A stretch of DNA of 64,000 bases from Sphingobacteriales bacterium 16-39-50 (lineage in GTDB: Bacteria; Bacteroidota; Bacteroidia; Sphingobacteriales; Sphingobacteriaceae): positions 1-64,000 of the forward strand of contig NCHA01000007.1 in assembly GCA_002257025.1 (NCBI GenBank), in the 5' to 3' direction. Position 1 is the stretch's first letter. Each line of letters begins with the position of its first letter. The notes under the pieces were generated by a model. The model made no database searches, was not told the DNA's origin, and worked only from the letters and a program-made list of their open reading frames with translations. Position numbers and translations under genes: made by a program. Below are positions 1-9,329 of this stretch, one piece after another.

Positions 1-1
1 G

Positions 2-304
2 GCAATTGCAGGAACGGTAACAGGTTCGGCAGCAATCGCACCGGGATCAGTAAAAATCACTTCAGCAGTTGGAGCTACAAACAGTGGTAATACAGCAGGG
101 ATCACTTACGGTTCAGCAGTAACCTTACCGGTAACAGGTGGAACAGCAGCAACCGTTATTACAGCAGCGAACACTTCATGGAGTGGTTCAAATTCTACGA
201 ACAAATTCAATATTTCTTACCTGATTGGTGCAGGTGGTGCATACGCAGGTAAAGCAACAGGTTTAAATGTGGTTCCTGTAGTTTATACAGTAACACAGCA
301 ATAA
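2..304 (+). CDS. C-terminal end of a secreted/surface protein (partial)
   Basis: The reading frame is open from the left edge to TAA at 302-304 and gives about 100 residues, so the start lies outside the window. The composition is rich in Ala, Gly, Thr, Val and Ser with few charged residues (for example AGTVTGSAAIAPG near the start and VVPVVYTVTQQ at the end), which is typical of an exported beta-rich or surface protein. No family is recognised. A rho-independent terminator follows directly, so this is the last gene of its transcript. The function is unknown. Confidence 0.6.
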   Translation, partial: AIAGTVTGSAAIAPGSVKITSAVGATNSGNTAGITYGSAVTLPVTGGTAATVITAANTSWSGSNSTNKFNISYLIGAGGAYAGKATGLNVVPVVYTVTQQ

Positions 305-327
305 TTTTAATACAACTAACCAAGAAG

Positions 328-351
328 AAAGCTCCGAAAGGGGCTTTTTTT
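328..351 (+). terminator. Rho-independent terminator
   Basis: The stem AAAGCTCC and GGGGCTTT encloses a GAAA tetraloop and is followed by a run of seven T. It ends the partial gene at 2-304. The core CCGAAAGGGGC recurs in the terminator after dnaK. Confidence 0.8.
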
Positions 352-355
352 GTGG

Positions 356-551
356 GGTAGTATTGAGTATTGAGTATTGAGAGTCAAGAACCAAGACAAG
401 GCGAAAATATTATACTACTCACAATCCCCATTCTCAACTTTCAACTTTCAATTCTCCATTTCCTATTTCCAATTTCCTATTTCCAATTCCCCATTCCCCA
501 TTCCCCATTGTCAACTATCCATTGTCAACTCTCAATTGAGTACTGCCATCC
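356..551. repeat. Heptad-periodic intergenic element (7-bp units, inverted arms)
   Basis: The left arm starts with three TATTGAG units. The remainder stays in 7-bp register through TTTCCAA/TTTCCTA, three TTCCCCA and several TTGTCAA units up to position 540. The reverse complement of the right arm resembles the left arm (TATTGAGAGTC against AATTGAGAGTT). Short open frames across it are products of the periodicity and are not taken as genes. The middle part resembles the element at 2646-2780. Confidence 0.75.
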
Positions 552-577
552 TGTCATTTCCCAAAACCCTATTTTTG
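544..577 (+). promoter_or_regulatory. Candidate dnaK promoter
   Basis: A TATTTTTG box (570-577) fits the Bacteroidetes -7 consensus TAnnTTTG. Thirteen bases upstream, at the expected -33 position, is TGCCATCCTGTCA (544-556), a direct repeat of TGNCA spaced by 3 nt, instead of a TTTG box. It could be a stress-promoter or operator element. This is inference from position and pattern only. Confidence 0.35.
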
Positions 578-679
578 CAGCCTTGGAGAATATAATACTG
601 TCAATTCTGGTTATAGATCATTTGGCACAAGGCTTGATAATTAGACATTAATAAACTGTAACAAATTAAGATTTAATAT

Positions 680-2593
680 ATGGCAAAGATAATTGGTATA
701 GACTTAGGAACTACAAATTCATGCGTATCAGTAATGGAGGGTAATGAGCCTGTAGTTATTCCAAACAGTGAAGGTAAGCGTACTACCCCTTCAATTGTAG
801 CATTCGTAGATAATGGAGAGCGTAAGGTAGGGGATCCGGCGAAACGTCAGGCGATTACCAACCCAACCAAAACCATTTCTTCGATTAAACGATTCATGGG
901 TAATAGCTTTGGTGAGGTAACAAATGAAATTACAAGAGTACCCTATCAGGTAGTAAAGGGCGATAATAATACACCACGTGTAAAAATTGACGACCGTTTA
1001 TACACTCCACAGGAGATATCAGCAATGATTCTTCAAAAAATGAAGAAAACTGCTGAAGACTTTTTAGGTCATGAGGTAAATGAAGCGGTAATTACTGTTC
1101 CTGCATATTTTAATGATGCTCAGCGTCAGGCAACCAAGGAAGCCGGAGAGATTGCAGGATTGAAAGTATCCCGGATCATTAACGAACCTACTGCAGCAGC
1201 ACTTGCTTATGGTCTGGATAAGGCCCATAAGGATATGAAGATCGTAGTGTTCGACTGTGGTGGTGGTACACATGACGTTTCTGTTCTTGAATTGGGTGAT
1301 GGTGTATTTGAAGTTAAATCTACTGATGGTGATACTCACCTGGGGGGTGATGACTTTGATGCAGTAATCATCGACTGGATGGCGGATGAATTCAAGAGTG
1401 ATGAGGGTATTGATCTGCGTAAAGATCCTATGGCTTTACAACGTTTGAAAGAAGCCGCAGAGAAAGCTAAAATTGAATTATCAAGCACTGCCCAGACAGA
1501 GATTAACCTGCCTTACATTTCGGCTGGTGATGGTATGCCTAAGCACCTTGTTAAGTCATTAACCCGTGCAAAGTTTGAACAACTGGCAGACAGCCTGATC
1601 AAACGCACGATAGAGCCTTGTAAAAAAGCGCTTAAGAATGCTGGTTTAAGCACATCTGATATTGATGAAATCATTTTGGTTGGTGGTTCAACCCGTATAC
1701 CTGCAATCCAGGATGCAGTTAAAGCTTTCTTTGGAAAAGAGCCTTCTAAAGGTGTAAATCCTGATGAGGTTGTTGCAATTGGTGCAGCTATTCAAGGTGG
1801 TGTTTTGACCGGAGAGGTTAAAGATGTATTGCTTCTTGATGTGACCCCGCTTTCATTAGGTATCGAAACTATGGGTGGTGTGATGACCAAGCTGATCGAA
1901 GCAAATACTACTATTCCTTCAAAAAAATCTGAAGTATTCTCTACAGCTTCTGATAATCAGCCTTCTGTTGAGATCCATATCCTTCAGGGTGAGCGCCCAA
2001 TGGCTAATCAGAACAGAACGATCGGACGTTTCCATCTGGATGGTATTCCACCTTCACCACGTGGTATTCCTCAGATCGAGGTAACTTTTGATATTGATGC
2101 TAACGGTATCTTACACGTAGCTGCAAAAGATAAAGCAACCAATAAAGAGCAGAAAATCCGTATTGAGGCTTCTTCAGGTTTAACTGATGAAGAGATCAAG
2201 AAAATGAAAGATGAGGCAGAAGCTAATGCTGAGTCGGATAAGAAAGCACGTGAAGAAGTTGAGAAACTGAACGCGGCTGATGCATTGATCTTCTCAACCG
2301 AGAAACAACTCAAAGAATACGGTGATAAATTAGCAGATGATAAAAAAGCACCTATTGAAGAGGGTTTGAAAAAACTGAAAGATGCGCATGCTGCTAAAGA
2401 TTTCGCTTCAATTGATACTGCTCAGGCAGAGCTTCAAACGGCATGGAATGCTGCGTCAGAAGAAATGTACAAAGCTTCTCAGGAAGCCGGTGCAGGTCAG
2501 GATGCTCCTCAGGGTGATGCCACAGCTCAGGATGCAGGTGATCATGTAACTGATGTAGACTTTGAAGAAGTAAAAGAAGACGATAAGAAGTAA
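680..2593 (+). CDS. dnaK: Molecular chaperone DnaK (Hsp70)
   Basis: ATP-dependent Hsp70 chaperone that folds and protects cytoplasmic proteins with DnaJ and GrpE. It has 637 residues, the normal length. The N-terminus carries the phosphate-1 loop [11 protein letters not shown], the adenosine-binding VGGSTRIPA and a linker [13 protein letters not shown], followed by the substrate domain and a lid ending in EEVKEDDKK. The phosphate-2 loop reads [10 protein letters not shown] (about residues 192-201), whereas E. coli and most bacteria have DLGGGTFDVS; this may be normal for the family in this group. The start ATG is supported by the conserved [10 protein letters not shown]. It is a single-gene transcript closed by a strong terminator; dnaJ and grpE are not adjacent. 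Confidence 0.98.
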   Translation: MAKIIGIDLGTTNSCVSVMEGNEPVVIPNSEGKRTTPSIVAFVDNGERKVGDPAKRQAITNPTKTISSIKRFMGNSFGEVTNEITRVPYQVVKGDNNTPRVKIDDRLYTPQEISAMILQKMKKTAEDFLGHEVNEAVITVPAYFNDAQRQATKEAGEIAGLKVSRIINEPTAAALAYGLDKAHKDMKIVVFDCGGGTHDVSVLELGDGVFEVKSTDGDTHLGGDDFDAVIIDWMADEFKSDEGIDLRKDPMALQRLKEAAEKAKIELSSTAQTEINLPYISAGDGMPKHLVKSLTRAKFEQLADSLIKRTIEPCKKALKNAGLSTSDIDEIILVGGSTRIPAIQDAVKAFFGKEPSKGVNPDEVVAIGAAIQGGVLTGEVKDVLLLDVTPLSLGIETMGGVMTKLIEANTTIPSKKSEVFSTASDNQPSVEIHILQGERPMANQNRTIGRFHLDGIPPSPRGIPQIEVTFDIDANGILHVAAKDKATNKEQKIRIEASSGLTDEEIKKMKDEAEANAESDKKAREEVEKLNAADALIFSTEKQLKEYGDKLADDKKAPIEEGLKKLKDAHAAKDFASIDTAQAELQTAWNAASEEMYKASQEAGAGQDAPQGDATAQDAGDHVTDVDFEEVKEDDKK

Positions 2594-2613
2594 GATAAGT
2601 TCTTCTGAAGAAT

Positions 2614-2643
2614 AGGCTGTTTCCGAAAGGGGCAGCCTTTTTT
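2614..2643 (+). terminator. Rho-independent terminator of dnaK
   Basis: The stem AGGCTG/CAGCCT is followed by TTTTTT. The loop TTTCCGAAAGGGG resembles the terminator core at 331-344. Confidence 0.85.
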
Positions 2644-2645
2644 AG

Positions 2646-2780
2646 TATAGGGTATAGGGTATAGAGTATTGAGTATAGAGTATAGAGTACTGAGAACCAG
2701 GAATCAAGACAAGACGGAAATTTATTCGCTACTCAACAATTTTAATTGTCAACTATCAATTGTCAACTGTCAACTGAGTA
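2646..2780. repeat. Heptad-periodic intergenic element (7-bp units, inverted arms)
   Basis: The units TATAGGG, TATAGGG, TATAGAG, TATTGAG, TATAGAG, TATAGAG and TACTGAG run in strict 7-bp register from about 2647. The far side is made of AATTGTC and AACTGTC units, also 7 bp. The middle (AACCAGG, AATCAAG, ACAAGAC) is related to the middle of the element at 356-551, and both sit directly behind a terminator. This fills the gap between dnaK and the next gene. Confidence 0.75.
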
Positions 2781-2814
2781 AACAACATTTTCAATTCCAG
2801 TTCGTTTATTAAAA

Positions 2815-3915
2815 GTGAAAAACCGCCCGGCATTTTCAGTCATCCTGCTGTTAGTAAGTATTCTGTTTACTTCCTCAGCTGTTTTTGCCCAGCCCGAACC
2901 GATACAGCTTAAGACTGAGAAAGTTCTAAATGGGAATTGGGATTATTATATCGAAAGAGTAATCGATGCCCGTGCCCCGGGACAAGTATTTGCCACTTTA
3001 TGGTATAGAGATGGAAGCGGGAATATGAAAAACTATACTTCAGATCTTAGCGGTGGCAGTAAAAATGCCCTTTCCAGCTTCCTGACTGATGGATTGCCCC
3101 GGAGTACAGAAGGAAGACCACTTAATATCAGAATTCTGGAGTGTATGATCAGGGAAAGTAATGAAGGTACCCATGTTTCAGGCCGGGTGACTTTAAAAGT
3201 TCAGTTTGAGTTAGAAAAAGACTGGGGAACCCAGCCTTTGACAACCTACAATATGAACCTGAAATATACTCGTTCAATTCATAATTTGGAATATATTGAA
3301 CCGGCATTGCGAAAGGTTCTTGGGAATAGTTTGAGGTATATCCATAACTGGATGAAGAAGGAGTCGGCGACAAATATTTTACTTGCCAAAGGCTTAAAAC
3401 TTTCATTTCGGAATTATAATGAGCAGGATGCGGATACTGTTTATTATCAGAAAGGAAGATCATTGAGCTTTAATGACTTTCAGGCAAAGCCTCCGCAGAA
3501 TACCAGATTTCAGGCGGCTATCTTTCCATCTTTCGGTTATGATATGCAGCGTGAACTTAAAGGAGGCCTCATTCAGGTTCAGATAGTTCTTAAAGTTTAT
3601 ATGATTAAAAGTGCTTCATGGGCATTTCCTATGATAAAGAGTACTTATAGCCTGAATCATGAACAGCGGCATTTTGATCTGGTTAAATTAATTTCGGAAC
3701 GGTTTCAGGCTAAGATTCTTTCAGAAAAACTGAATCCTGATAATTATGAGGGAATCATCAACTTTGAATATCTTGAATCCTACCGCGAGATGAACCGCTT
3801 ACAGCAGAAGTATGATCAGGAAACCAATCACGGAATTAACAAGTCTAAGCAGGATGAATGGAACCGATGGATTGATGCACAGCTTAATGCGAGGCTTATT
3901 GCCGGGACGGATTGA
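2815..3915 (+). CDS. Secreted DUF922-like putative Zn-dependent protease
   Basis: A 366-residue protein with a clear Sec signal peptide (MKNRPAFSVILLLVSILFTS, cleavage near VFA-QP). The C-terminal half has the look of DUF922: an L-S-F-N-D-F-Q-A-K-P segment at about residue 220 and a zincin-type H-E-Q-R-H motif (about 282-286) inside NHEQRHFDLV. It is probably a periplasmic or outer-membrane-facing metallopeptidase, but no activity can be assigned. The start codon is GTG, chosen because it places the signal peptide at the N-terminus. It stands alone, with heptad repeats upstream and hairpins downstream. Confidence 0.7.
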   Translation: MKNRPAFSVILLLVSILFTSSAVFAQPEPIQLKTEKVLNGNWDYYIERVIDARAPGQVFATLWYRDGSGNMKNYTSDLSGGSKNALSSFLTDGLPRSTEGRPLNIRILECMIRESNEGTHVSGRVTLKVQFELEKDWGTQPLTTYNMNLKYTRSIHNLEYIEPALRKVLGNSLRYIHNWMKKESATNILLAKGLKLSFRNYNEQDADTVYYQKGRSLSFNDFQAKPPQNTRFQAAIFPSFGYDMQRELKGGLIQVQIVLKVYMIKSASWAFPMIKSTYSLNHEQRHFDLVKLISERFQAKILSEKLNPDNYEGIINFEYLESYREMNRLQQKYDQETNHGINKSKQDEWNRWIDAQLNARLIAGTD

Positions 3916-3931
3916 TTAAACAGGCAAATTT

Positions 3932-3966
3932 GTATCAAATTGATACGAACTGATTCAGAGATCAGT
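3932..3966. terminator. Double hairpin between convergent genes
   Basis: Two short perfect stems, GTATCA-aat-TGATAC (3932-3946) and ACTGAT-tcagag-ATCAGT (3949-3966), lie between convergent genes. There is no long T tract, so a terminator role is tentative. Confidence 0.4.
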
Positions 3967-3985
3967 CCGCATCAATTCTTAGTCT

Positions 3986-4900
3986 TTATTTCCACAAATC
4001 CTTTGGATATTCACCTTCGGCAACCAGCCTGTCAATACATTCCTGAACAATTGGCTTATCTTCTGCATAGGTTACCCCAAACCATTGATTTTGTGTCGGG
4101 ATAACTTTAAAACTTGCCTGACCATTTCTTATCAGCTTTTCAGCGGCAAGCGGAATGAAAAATTCAGCTTTGGGATTATCAGTGTTTGCAAGAGCAAATT
4201 CTTTGAAAAAACCTGCAGATAATTCGAAAATTTTTGGTGTAAAGCCCCAGAAGTTCATCGAAACTCTTGAATTTGATCTTATCGGGTACTCCCGACCTTC
4301 TTCTTCAAATACTATGGTTTTATTTCCTGATTCATCAGGTTTAAAGTATACTTTGGTACGTTCATGAATCTCAGCAAGGTTGCCGTCTGCATCAACTTCA
4401 CATACTCCTCTTGAAACATGTCCATGTTCTGAAAGTGTTTTATCAATCTGGAATCCGATCATTGAAAACTGAGTGTCAGAGACCCCGTTTTTCAGAAAAT
4501 CACACATTTTCTGATAAGACTCACGGCCATAAAAATCATCGGCATTGATCACACAAAAAGGTTCTTTAACAACATCTCTTGCCGCCAGAACAGCATGTGC
4601 AGTACCCCATGGTTTTGATCTCTCAATTTCAATATCAATGCCGAAAGGTTTCAGGTCAAAAGTCTGGAAAACATAATCTGTTTCAATCTTTCCCTTTAAT
4701 TTAGGTTCAAAAATACCTTTGAAATTCTCAGCAAATTCTTCCTTTATTACAAAGATAACTTTGCCAAATCCCGCATTAATCGCATCGTAGATAGAGTATT
4801 CAATAATGGTCTCTCCATTTGGTCCGAATCCGTCGGTTTGTTTCATACTGCCATATCGGCTCGCCATTCCAGCTGCCAGGATTACTAAAGTAGGTTTCAT
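3986..4900 (-). CDS. Sugar-nucleotide nucleotidyltransferase family protein
   Basis: A 304-residue Rossmann-like nucleotidyltransferase. The N-terminus LVILAAGMASRYGSMKQTDG is the nucleotide-binding signature (LAAGxxxR-K) of GT-A-fold pyrophosphorylases of the UTP/dTTP-glucose-1-phosphate type. CVINADDFYG at about residues 116-125 holds the metal-binding Asp pair. Presumably it couples NTP and a sugar-1-phosphate in the cytoplasm; the sugar cannot be read from sequence. It is transcribed alone from the minus strand behind a TATCTTTG box 51 nt upstream. Confidence 0.8.
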   Translation of the reverse strand: MKPTLVILAAGMASRYGSMKQTDGFGPNGETIIEYSIYDAINAGFGKVIFVIKEEFAENFKGIFEPKLKGKIETDYVFQTFDLKPFGIDIEIERSKPWGTAHAVLAARDVVKEPFCVINADDFYGRESYQKMCDFLKNGVSDTQFSMIGFQIDKTLSEHGHVSRGVCEVDADGNLAEIHERTKVYFKPDESGNKTIVFEEEGREYPIRSNSRVSMNFWGFTPKIFELSAGFFKEFALANTDNPKAEFFIPLAAEKLIRNGQASFKVIPTQNQWFGVTYAEDKPIVQECIDRLVAEGEYPKDLWK

Positions 4901-4950
4901 GCTTTTATTTGAGTGTAAATTAGATATTTTCAGTTTTACCTTGTTATATG

Positions 4951-4958
4951 CAAAGATA
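4951..4958 (-). promoter_or_regulatory. Candidate -7 box for the nucleotidyltransferase
   Basis: On the minus strand this reads TATCTTTG, a perfect match to the Bacteroidetes TAnnTTTG -7 element. A convincing -33 TTTG is not seen. Confidence 0.4.
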
Positions 4959-4974
4959 AACGATTTATCTGTCC

Positions 4975-6507
4975 TTAATATCTTATACGGGGTTTTTTGC
5001 CTGTAAGCATCCCGAACAAACCTCTCACAATAGCCGTGCCGATTTGCCTTGTGATAGGAGCATTAATTACCTTTTTGAAAGTACTTTTCTCGGCCCTTGC
5101 ACTTGGTCTGCTTTCTATTTCCTGCTCTTTTACTTGTTCATCTGCCGCCATTTTTTCATTAATGCGCTGAGTAAGAATGTCATAGGCGCTGATTGGGTCG
5201 ATCACTTCCTGATACTTCTGATAAAGTGAGCTCGATTGCATCAGGGTATCACAATCAGCTTCAGACATCGGTCCCATAATTGCTCTTGGCGGAATTAAAT
5301 GTGTTGCAACCACCTCTGTTGGAATTCCTTTTTCATTAAGTACAGTAATTAATGCCTGACCTTTACCGAGCGAGGTAAGAACCCGGTCTATTTGATAAAA
5401 TTCAGATCGGGGATAGGTGTTCACTGTTTTTTTCAAAGCCTCAACATCATTCGGAGTAAATGCCCTCAGAGCATGCTGAACTCTGTTCCCAAGCTGTCCA
5501 AGTACTGTATCAGGAACATCCATCGGACTTTGGGTACAAAAAAACACGCCAATACCTTTTGAACGAATCAGCCGGATGATCGTTTCTATCTGCTCAAGGA
5601 AAGCTTTTTGTGAATCTTTGAACAGCAGGTGTGCTTCATCAAAAAAGAAAACCAGTTTTGGTTTCTCAATATCACCGGCTTCGGGCATCGTATAAAAGAT
5701 CTCGGCCAGCAAACTTAAGAGAAAGGTTGAAAACAGAACCGGTTGATTCTGTACGTCTGAGATGTTTAGGAGACTGATTACCCCTTTACCATCAACGCGA
5801 CTGAACATATCCTGTATATCAAATGATTTTTCCCCGAATATCTGAGCAAGTCCCTGTTGTTCTATAGTAACTATTTTTCGCAGTATTGTACCTGAAGTAG
5901 AGCCCGAAATACTGCCATAGCTTTCCTTGATCTCTGCAGCACCAGGTCCGCTAGAAAGGTATGAGATTACTTTTTTCAGGTCGTCGAGATCAACCAGCTG
6001 TAGCTTATTATCATCGGCATATTTGAAGATAACAGCCATTACTCCTGATTGAGTTTCATTTAAACCCAAAATTTTCGATAACAGAACCGGACCGAATTCA
6101 AGCACACTTGCCCGCATCTGGGCACCCTTCTTTCCGGATAATGAATATAGCTCGACAGGGAATCCTGATGGACTGTAGTTAATATTCAGTGCGGTTGCTC
6201 TTTCTTCAATTTTCGGATTGCTAAATCCCGCCTGATTCAAACCCGAGAGATCGCCTTTTACATCCAGCATGAAAACCGGAACCCCGGCGTCAGAAAGCTG
6301 TTCTGCAATTAGTTGAAGCGTCCGGGTTTTTCCTGTACCGGTTGCACCGGCTATCAGGCCGTGGCGATTCATCATTTTCAATGAAAGATTTACCTCTGCG
6401 CCGGCAATAACTTCGCCGTCAAGTATACCGGCCCCTAAATAAATACTCTCCCCCTTAGTGGTATATGAGGTTTTTATTTTCTCAGTAAAATTTGAAACTC
6501 TATCCAT
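4975..6507 (-). CDS. HerA-like helicase / DUF853 family ATPase
   Basis: A 510-residue P-loop ATPase of the HerA/FtsK superfamily, DUF853 (YjgR-like) branch. The Walker A motif GATGTGKT is near residue 55, and the Walker B-like strand LVFFFDEAHLLF is near residue 285. SKGIGVFFCTQSPMDVPDTV is the typical sensor segment of this family. The last 50 residues are charged and probably disordered before a short conserved tail (GLFGMLTGKK). HerA ATPases act in DNA end processing with nucleases, but DUF853 members are mostly uncharacterised and no nuclease gene is next to it. It is probably monocistronic. Confidence 0.85.
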   Translation of the reverse strand: MDRVSNFTEKIKTSYTTKGESIYLGAGILDGEVIAGAEVNLSLKMMNRHGLIAGATGTGKTRTLQLIAEQLSDAGVPVFMLDVKGDLSGLNQAGFSNPKIEERATALNINYSPSGFPVELYSLSGKKGAQMRASVLEFGPVLLSKILGLNETQSGVMAVIFKYADDNKLQLVDLDDLKKVISYLSSGPGAAEIKESYGSISGSTSGTILRKIVTIEQQGLAQIFGEKSFDIQDMFSRVDGKGVISLLNISDVQNQPVLFSTFLLSLLAEIFYTMPEAGDIEKPKLVFFFDEAHLLFKDSQKAFLEQIETIIRLIRSKGIGVFFCTQSPMDVPDTVLGQLGNRVQHALRAFTPNDVEALKKTVNTYPRSEFYQIDRVLTSLGKGQALITVLNEKGIPTEVVATHLIPPRAIMGPMSEADCDTLMQSSSLYQKYQEVIDPISAYDILTQRINEKMAADEQVKEQEIESRPSARAEKSTFKKVINAPITRQIGTAIVRGLFGMLTGKKPRIRY

Positions 6508-6591
6508 ACAATTGAATTTAACAGGTTTGATTAAGGAATTGAGCTAAACTCAGACCATTTACTAAAATAAATTAAAATGTATAATTGAGAA

Positions 6592-9021
6592 TTATTTATT
6601 CTTTACATATTTCTCAAGCCATCTATCCATTTCCCAGAGCATATGCATTAATGATTCTTTGGCCCGGTAAGCATGCGACTCGGATGGCAAAAGGACCAGA
6701 CGTGCAGTGGCACCGTGCCCTTTTAATGCTGTATAAAATCGTTCACTTTGCATGGGGAATGTCCCGGTATTATTGTCTGCCTGCCCATGGATAAGCAGAA
6801 TTGGGGTTTTGATCTTATTGGCATAGGCAAATGGTGACATTCGCGTATACACTGCCGGTGCCTGCCAGAAAGTGCGCTCTTCAGCCTGAAAACCAAATGG
6901 AGTCAGGCTGCGGTTGTAGGCTCCGCTTCGCGCAATGCCGGCTGCGAAAAGATCGGTATGGGCTAATAGATTGGCTGTCATGAATGCACCATAGGAGTGC
7001 CCACCTATGGCAATCCGTTTTCGGTCGGCTACCCCCATTTCCACCAAATGGTTAATCGCTGCTTCTGCATTGTACCTGATCTGCTCTACAAAAGTATCAT
7101 TGGGTTCCGTATTGCTTTCTCCTACTACCGGCATATCTGCATTGTCAAGAACGGCATATCCCCGGGTGATCCAATACACTGGCGACGCTTTACCAATAAT
7201 GCTGAATTTATGAGGAGAACCTTTAGTCTGTCCGGCTGCTGCTACAGTCTTGAATTCTCTTGGATAGGCCCAAATCAATATAGGTAGGGGTGGATCTCCT
7301 GTTTTGAAACCTGCAGGCAGGTACAGTGTTCCACTTAAAGTAATTCCATCCAGCCTTTTATAGCTAATCTGCCGCTTTTTAACACCCTTAAGTTCAGGGT
7401 ATGGATCTTTAAAATTAGTTAAGCGGGTATAGCTTTTATCCTCGAGATTGATCCTGAAATAATTCTGGACCGTGTCGCTGGTTTCCCTGCTATTGATCAT
7501 AAATTTCCCATTATTAAAGAACAGCGGCCGCTCATAATAGGGAGAAACTGATCGGAACAAGGTGTCCATCAGTTTGGTCTTGATATTGAACTTTTGAAGG
7601 AATGGACGATCGCCTTCGGGTGAAGCGCCATCACTAATGGTGAAAATATTGACATTGTCGGGATCACTGATTCGTTTCAATGCATTGAACTCTGTCAGGA
7701 GTACATTTCTGTTAAACTCATTTTTCCGGGTTAGGATTACTCCGGGATCTCCATAACCATCTTCAAAATAGCGGTCATAAAGATTAACCCTGAAATTTAC
7801 ATTGGAAGGTTTAATGAATGATCTTCTCTCAAAACGTGTCTTCCACCAACGCTCGGTCAGGATAGCTACTTTATCATCCCCCCATACAATCGAATTGAAA
7901 CGGAAATAGCAATCGGCAAGTTTAAGCGGGTATTGGTTAAATGGAGCGGGTTGTGTGTAAACTATATCGCGAATTGTTGCCTGTTGTGCCGGATTGCCAT
8001 TGTCAAGCGCCTCAACCCAATATAGAACGGCTCCTTTATCTGCCCGCCAGCCGAATGCTCTTGGTCCTTTGGGAACTCCGTCAAATCCGGCAGGAATATT
8101 CTCTGCCAGCGGTGCCTCGTGAAGTTTTTTTACCAGCTTTCCTCCCTCATCAAAAATGGAAGTTGTAAAAGGAAAAGCATTTATCGGAACCTGATAGGAA
8201 TAGGGACGGGTGATGTTCGCCATAAGTAAATACTTTCCATCAGGCGAATATTCCATCGAGCGGATGATGGCGGGCTGCAGGAAATTGGCCGATTGCCCTT
8301 CCAGATTAACTTGTTTTAACTGCGATGTGAAATAATGATCAAAAAGTTTTTCATCGTATGGGTTTTTCAAAAGATCCTGATAGGTTGGAACAGGCGCTGA
8401 TTTGCCGGTGTTTTCCTGTATTAAAGGTGCATGCGGACTTATATTTTGGGCAGATAAAGCTGCTCTGTCGTCAGGAACGAATTTGGCAAGAATGCTTTTC
8501 CCGTCAGGGTTCCAAATAAAGCTATTACCGTAAGTATTGTTTATATAAAAAATACTTAAACGATTAGCCCGGAAGGATTTCAGATCAGCTACCCATAATT
8601 CGATACCCTTTGGTCCATTGTGTAAAAAGGCAAGCTTGCTTTCATCAGGAGACCAGGTAATTTCCGATAGCCGGGGTTCATCCGGGAGTCCGCTAAGCGT
8701 GTATTCGGTTCCGGTACTAACCGCCAGAATTTTTATGCTTTTGTATGCTGTACTGCGGCTTGGTCCATTGTTGGCAGGATTTATTCTCTGGCCTGCCAGG
8801 TGAAGCTCGGGCTGGGATAATTCTGCAATGGAAGGAAGATCCTCCATTTCGAGCAGGAGCATCCATTCACCATCTGTGCTGATCCTTACAACCGGGCTTA
8901 CAGGCGACTCAAATAAGCTGAGAATTGATTGAGGAGGCTTTTGATAAGCCTGAATATCCTGCGCTGAAGCAAAACTGGAAATTAGCGTTAGTCCCGTTAA
9001 CAGGATGATGATTCTTTTCAT
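6592..9021 (-). CDS. Secreted prolyl-oligopeptidase family (S9) serine peptidase
   Basis: An 809-residue exported peptidase with a signal peptide (MKRIIILLTGLTLISSFASA). The N-terminal 500 residues form a WD40/beta-propeller-like region (TWSPDESKLAFL, YSPDGKYLLMA). The C-terminal alpha/beta-hydrolase domain has the nucleophile in GGHSYGAF (Ser about 676), the acid in HGQADNNTG and the His in LPSESHAYR. The sequence is close to the glutamyl-endopeptidase/S9D type, so periplasmic peptide degradation is likely. The catalytic triad looks complete. It is a single gene, with heptad repeats directly upstream. Confidence 0.9.
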   Translation of the reverse strand: MKRIIILLTGLTLISSFASAQDIQAYQKPPQSILSLFESPVSPVVRISTDGEWMLLLEMEDLPSIAELSQPELHLAGQRINPANNGPSRSTAYKSIKILAVSTGTEYTLSGLPDEPRLSEITWSPDESKLAFLHNGPKGIELWVADLKSFRANRLSIFYINNTYGNSFIWNPDGKSILAKFVPDDRAALSAQNISPHAPLIQENTGKSAPVPTYQDLLKNPYDEKLFDHYFTSQLKQVNLEGQSANFLQPAIIRSMEYSPDGKYLLMANITRPYSYQVPINAFPFTTSIFDEGGKLVKKLHEAPLAENIPAGFDGVPKGPRAFGWRADKGAVLYWVEALDNGNPAQQATIRDIVYTQPAPFNQYPLKLADCYFRFNSIVWGDDKVAILTERWWKTRFERRSFIKPSNVNFRVNLYDRYFEDGYGDPGVILTRKNEFNRNVLLTEFNALKRISDPDNVNIFTISDGASPEGDRPFLQKFNIKTKLMDTLFRSVSPYYERPLFFNNGKFMINSRETSDTVQNYFRINLEDKSYTRLTNFKDPYPELKGVKKRQISYKRLDGITLSGTLYLPAGFKTGDPPLPILIWAYPREFKTVAAAGQTKGSPHKFSIIGKASPVYWITRGYAVLDNADMPVVGESNTEPNDTFVEQIRYNAEAAINHLVEMGVADRKRIAIGGHSYGAFMTANLLAHTDLFAAGIARSGAYNRSLTPFGFQAEERTFWQAPAVYTRMSPFAYANKIKTPILLIHGQADNNTGTFPMQSERFYTALKGHGATARLVLLPSESHAYRAKESLMHMLWEMDRWLEKYVKNK

Positions 9022-9025
9022 ATAG

Positions 9026-9329
9026 CTTTGTTGTCAGTTGGTTAGTTGTTGGTGTGTTAGTAAATTAGTGGTTCATTTAAAATTCACATTTTAATACTTT
9101 ATTTATTCCTTATACACTTTCAACTCCAAATTTATTTGCTGTTGTCATCCCTGACGCAGGAGGGACCTTAGCCCCTATTGACTCCTATTTTCGCTACCAA
9201 ACTCCTACTTATCCATTGTGGAGTTCCTTCGCTACACTCAGGATGACATCCTGCTAAATTTCAAATAAATATTAATAGCCAATGTCTTTGTCCACTCTCA
9301 ACTCTCAACTGTCCATTGTCAACTGTCAA
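9026..9329. repeat. Heptad-periodic element plus TGTCATCC inverted repeat
   Basis: This gap holds no gene. Just upstream of the S9 peptidase start, GTTGTCA, GTTGGTT, AGTTGTT and GGTGTGT follow a 7-bp register. At 9290-9329 ACTCTCA, ACTGTCC, ATTGTCA and ACTGTCA units run in the opposite sense. Between them TGTCATCC (9143-9150) and GGATGACA (9241-9248) form an inverted pair enclosing a GC-richer segment. Confidence 0.65.

Noticed and set aside
370..651. Two overlapping open frames across the heptad element before dnaK
   Set aside because: They translate the 7-bp repeats into seven-residue periodic peptides; there is no domain and they arise from the periodicity.
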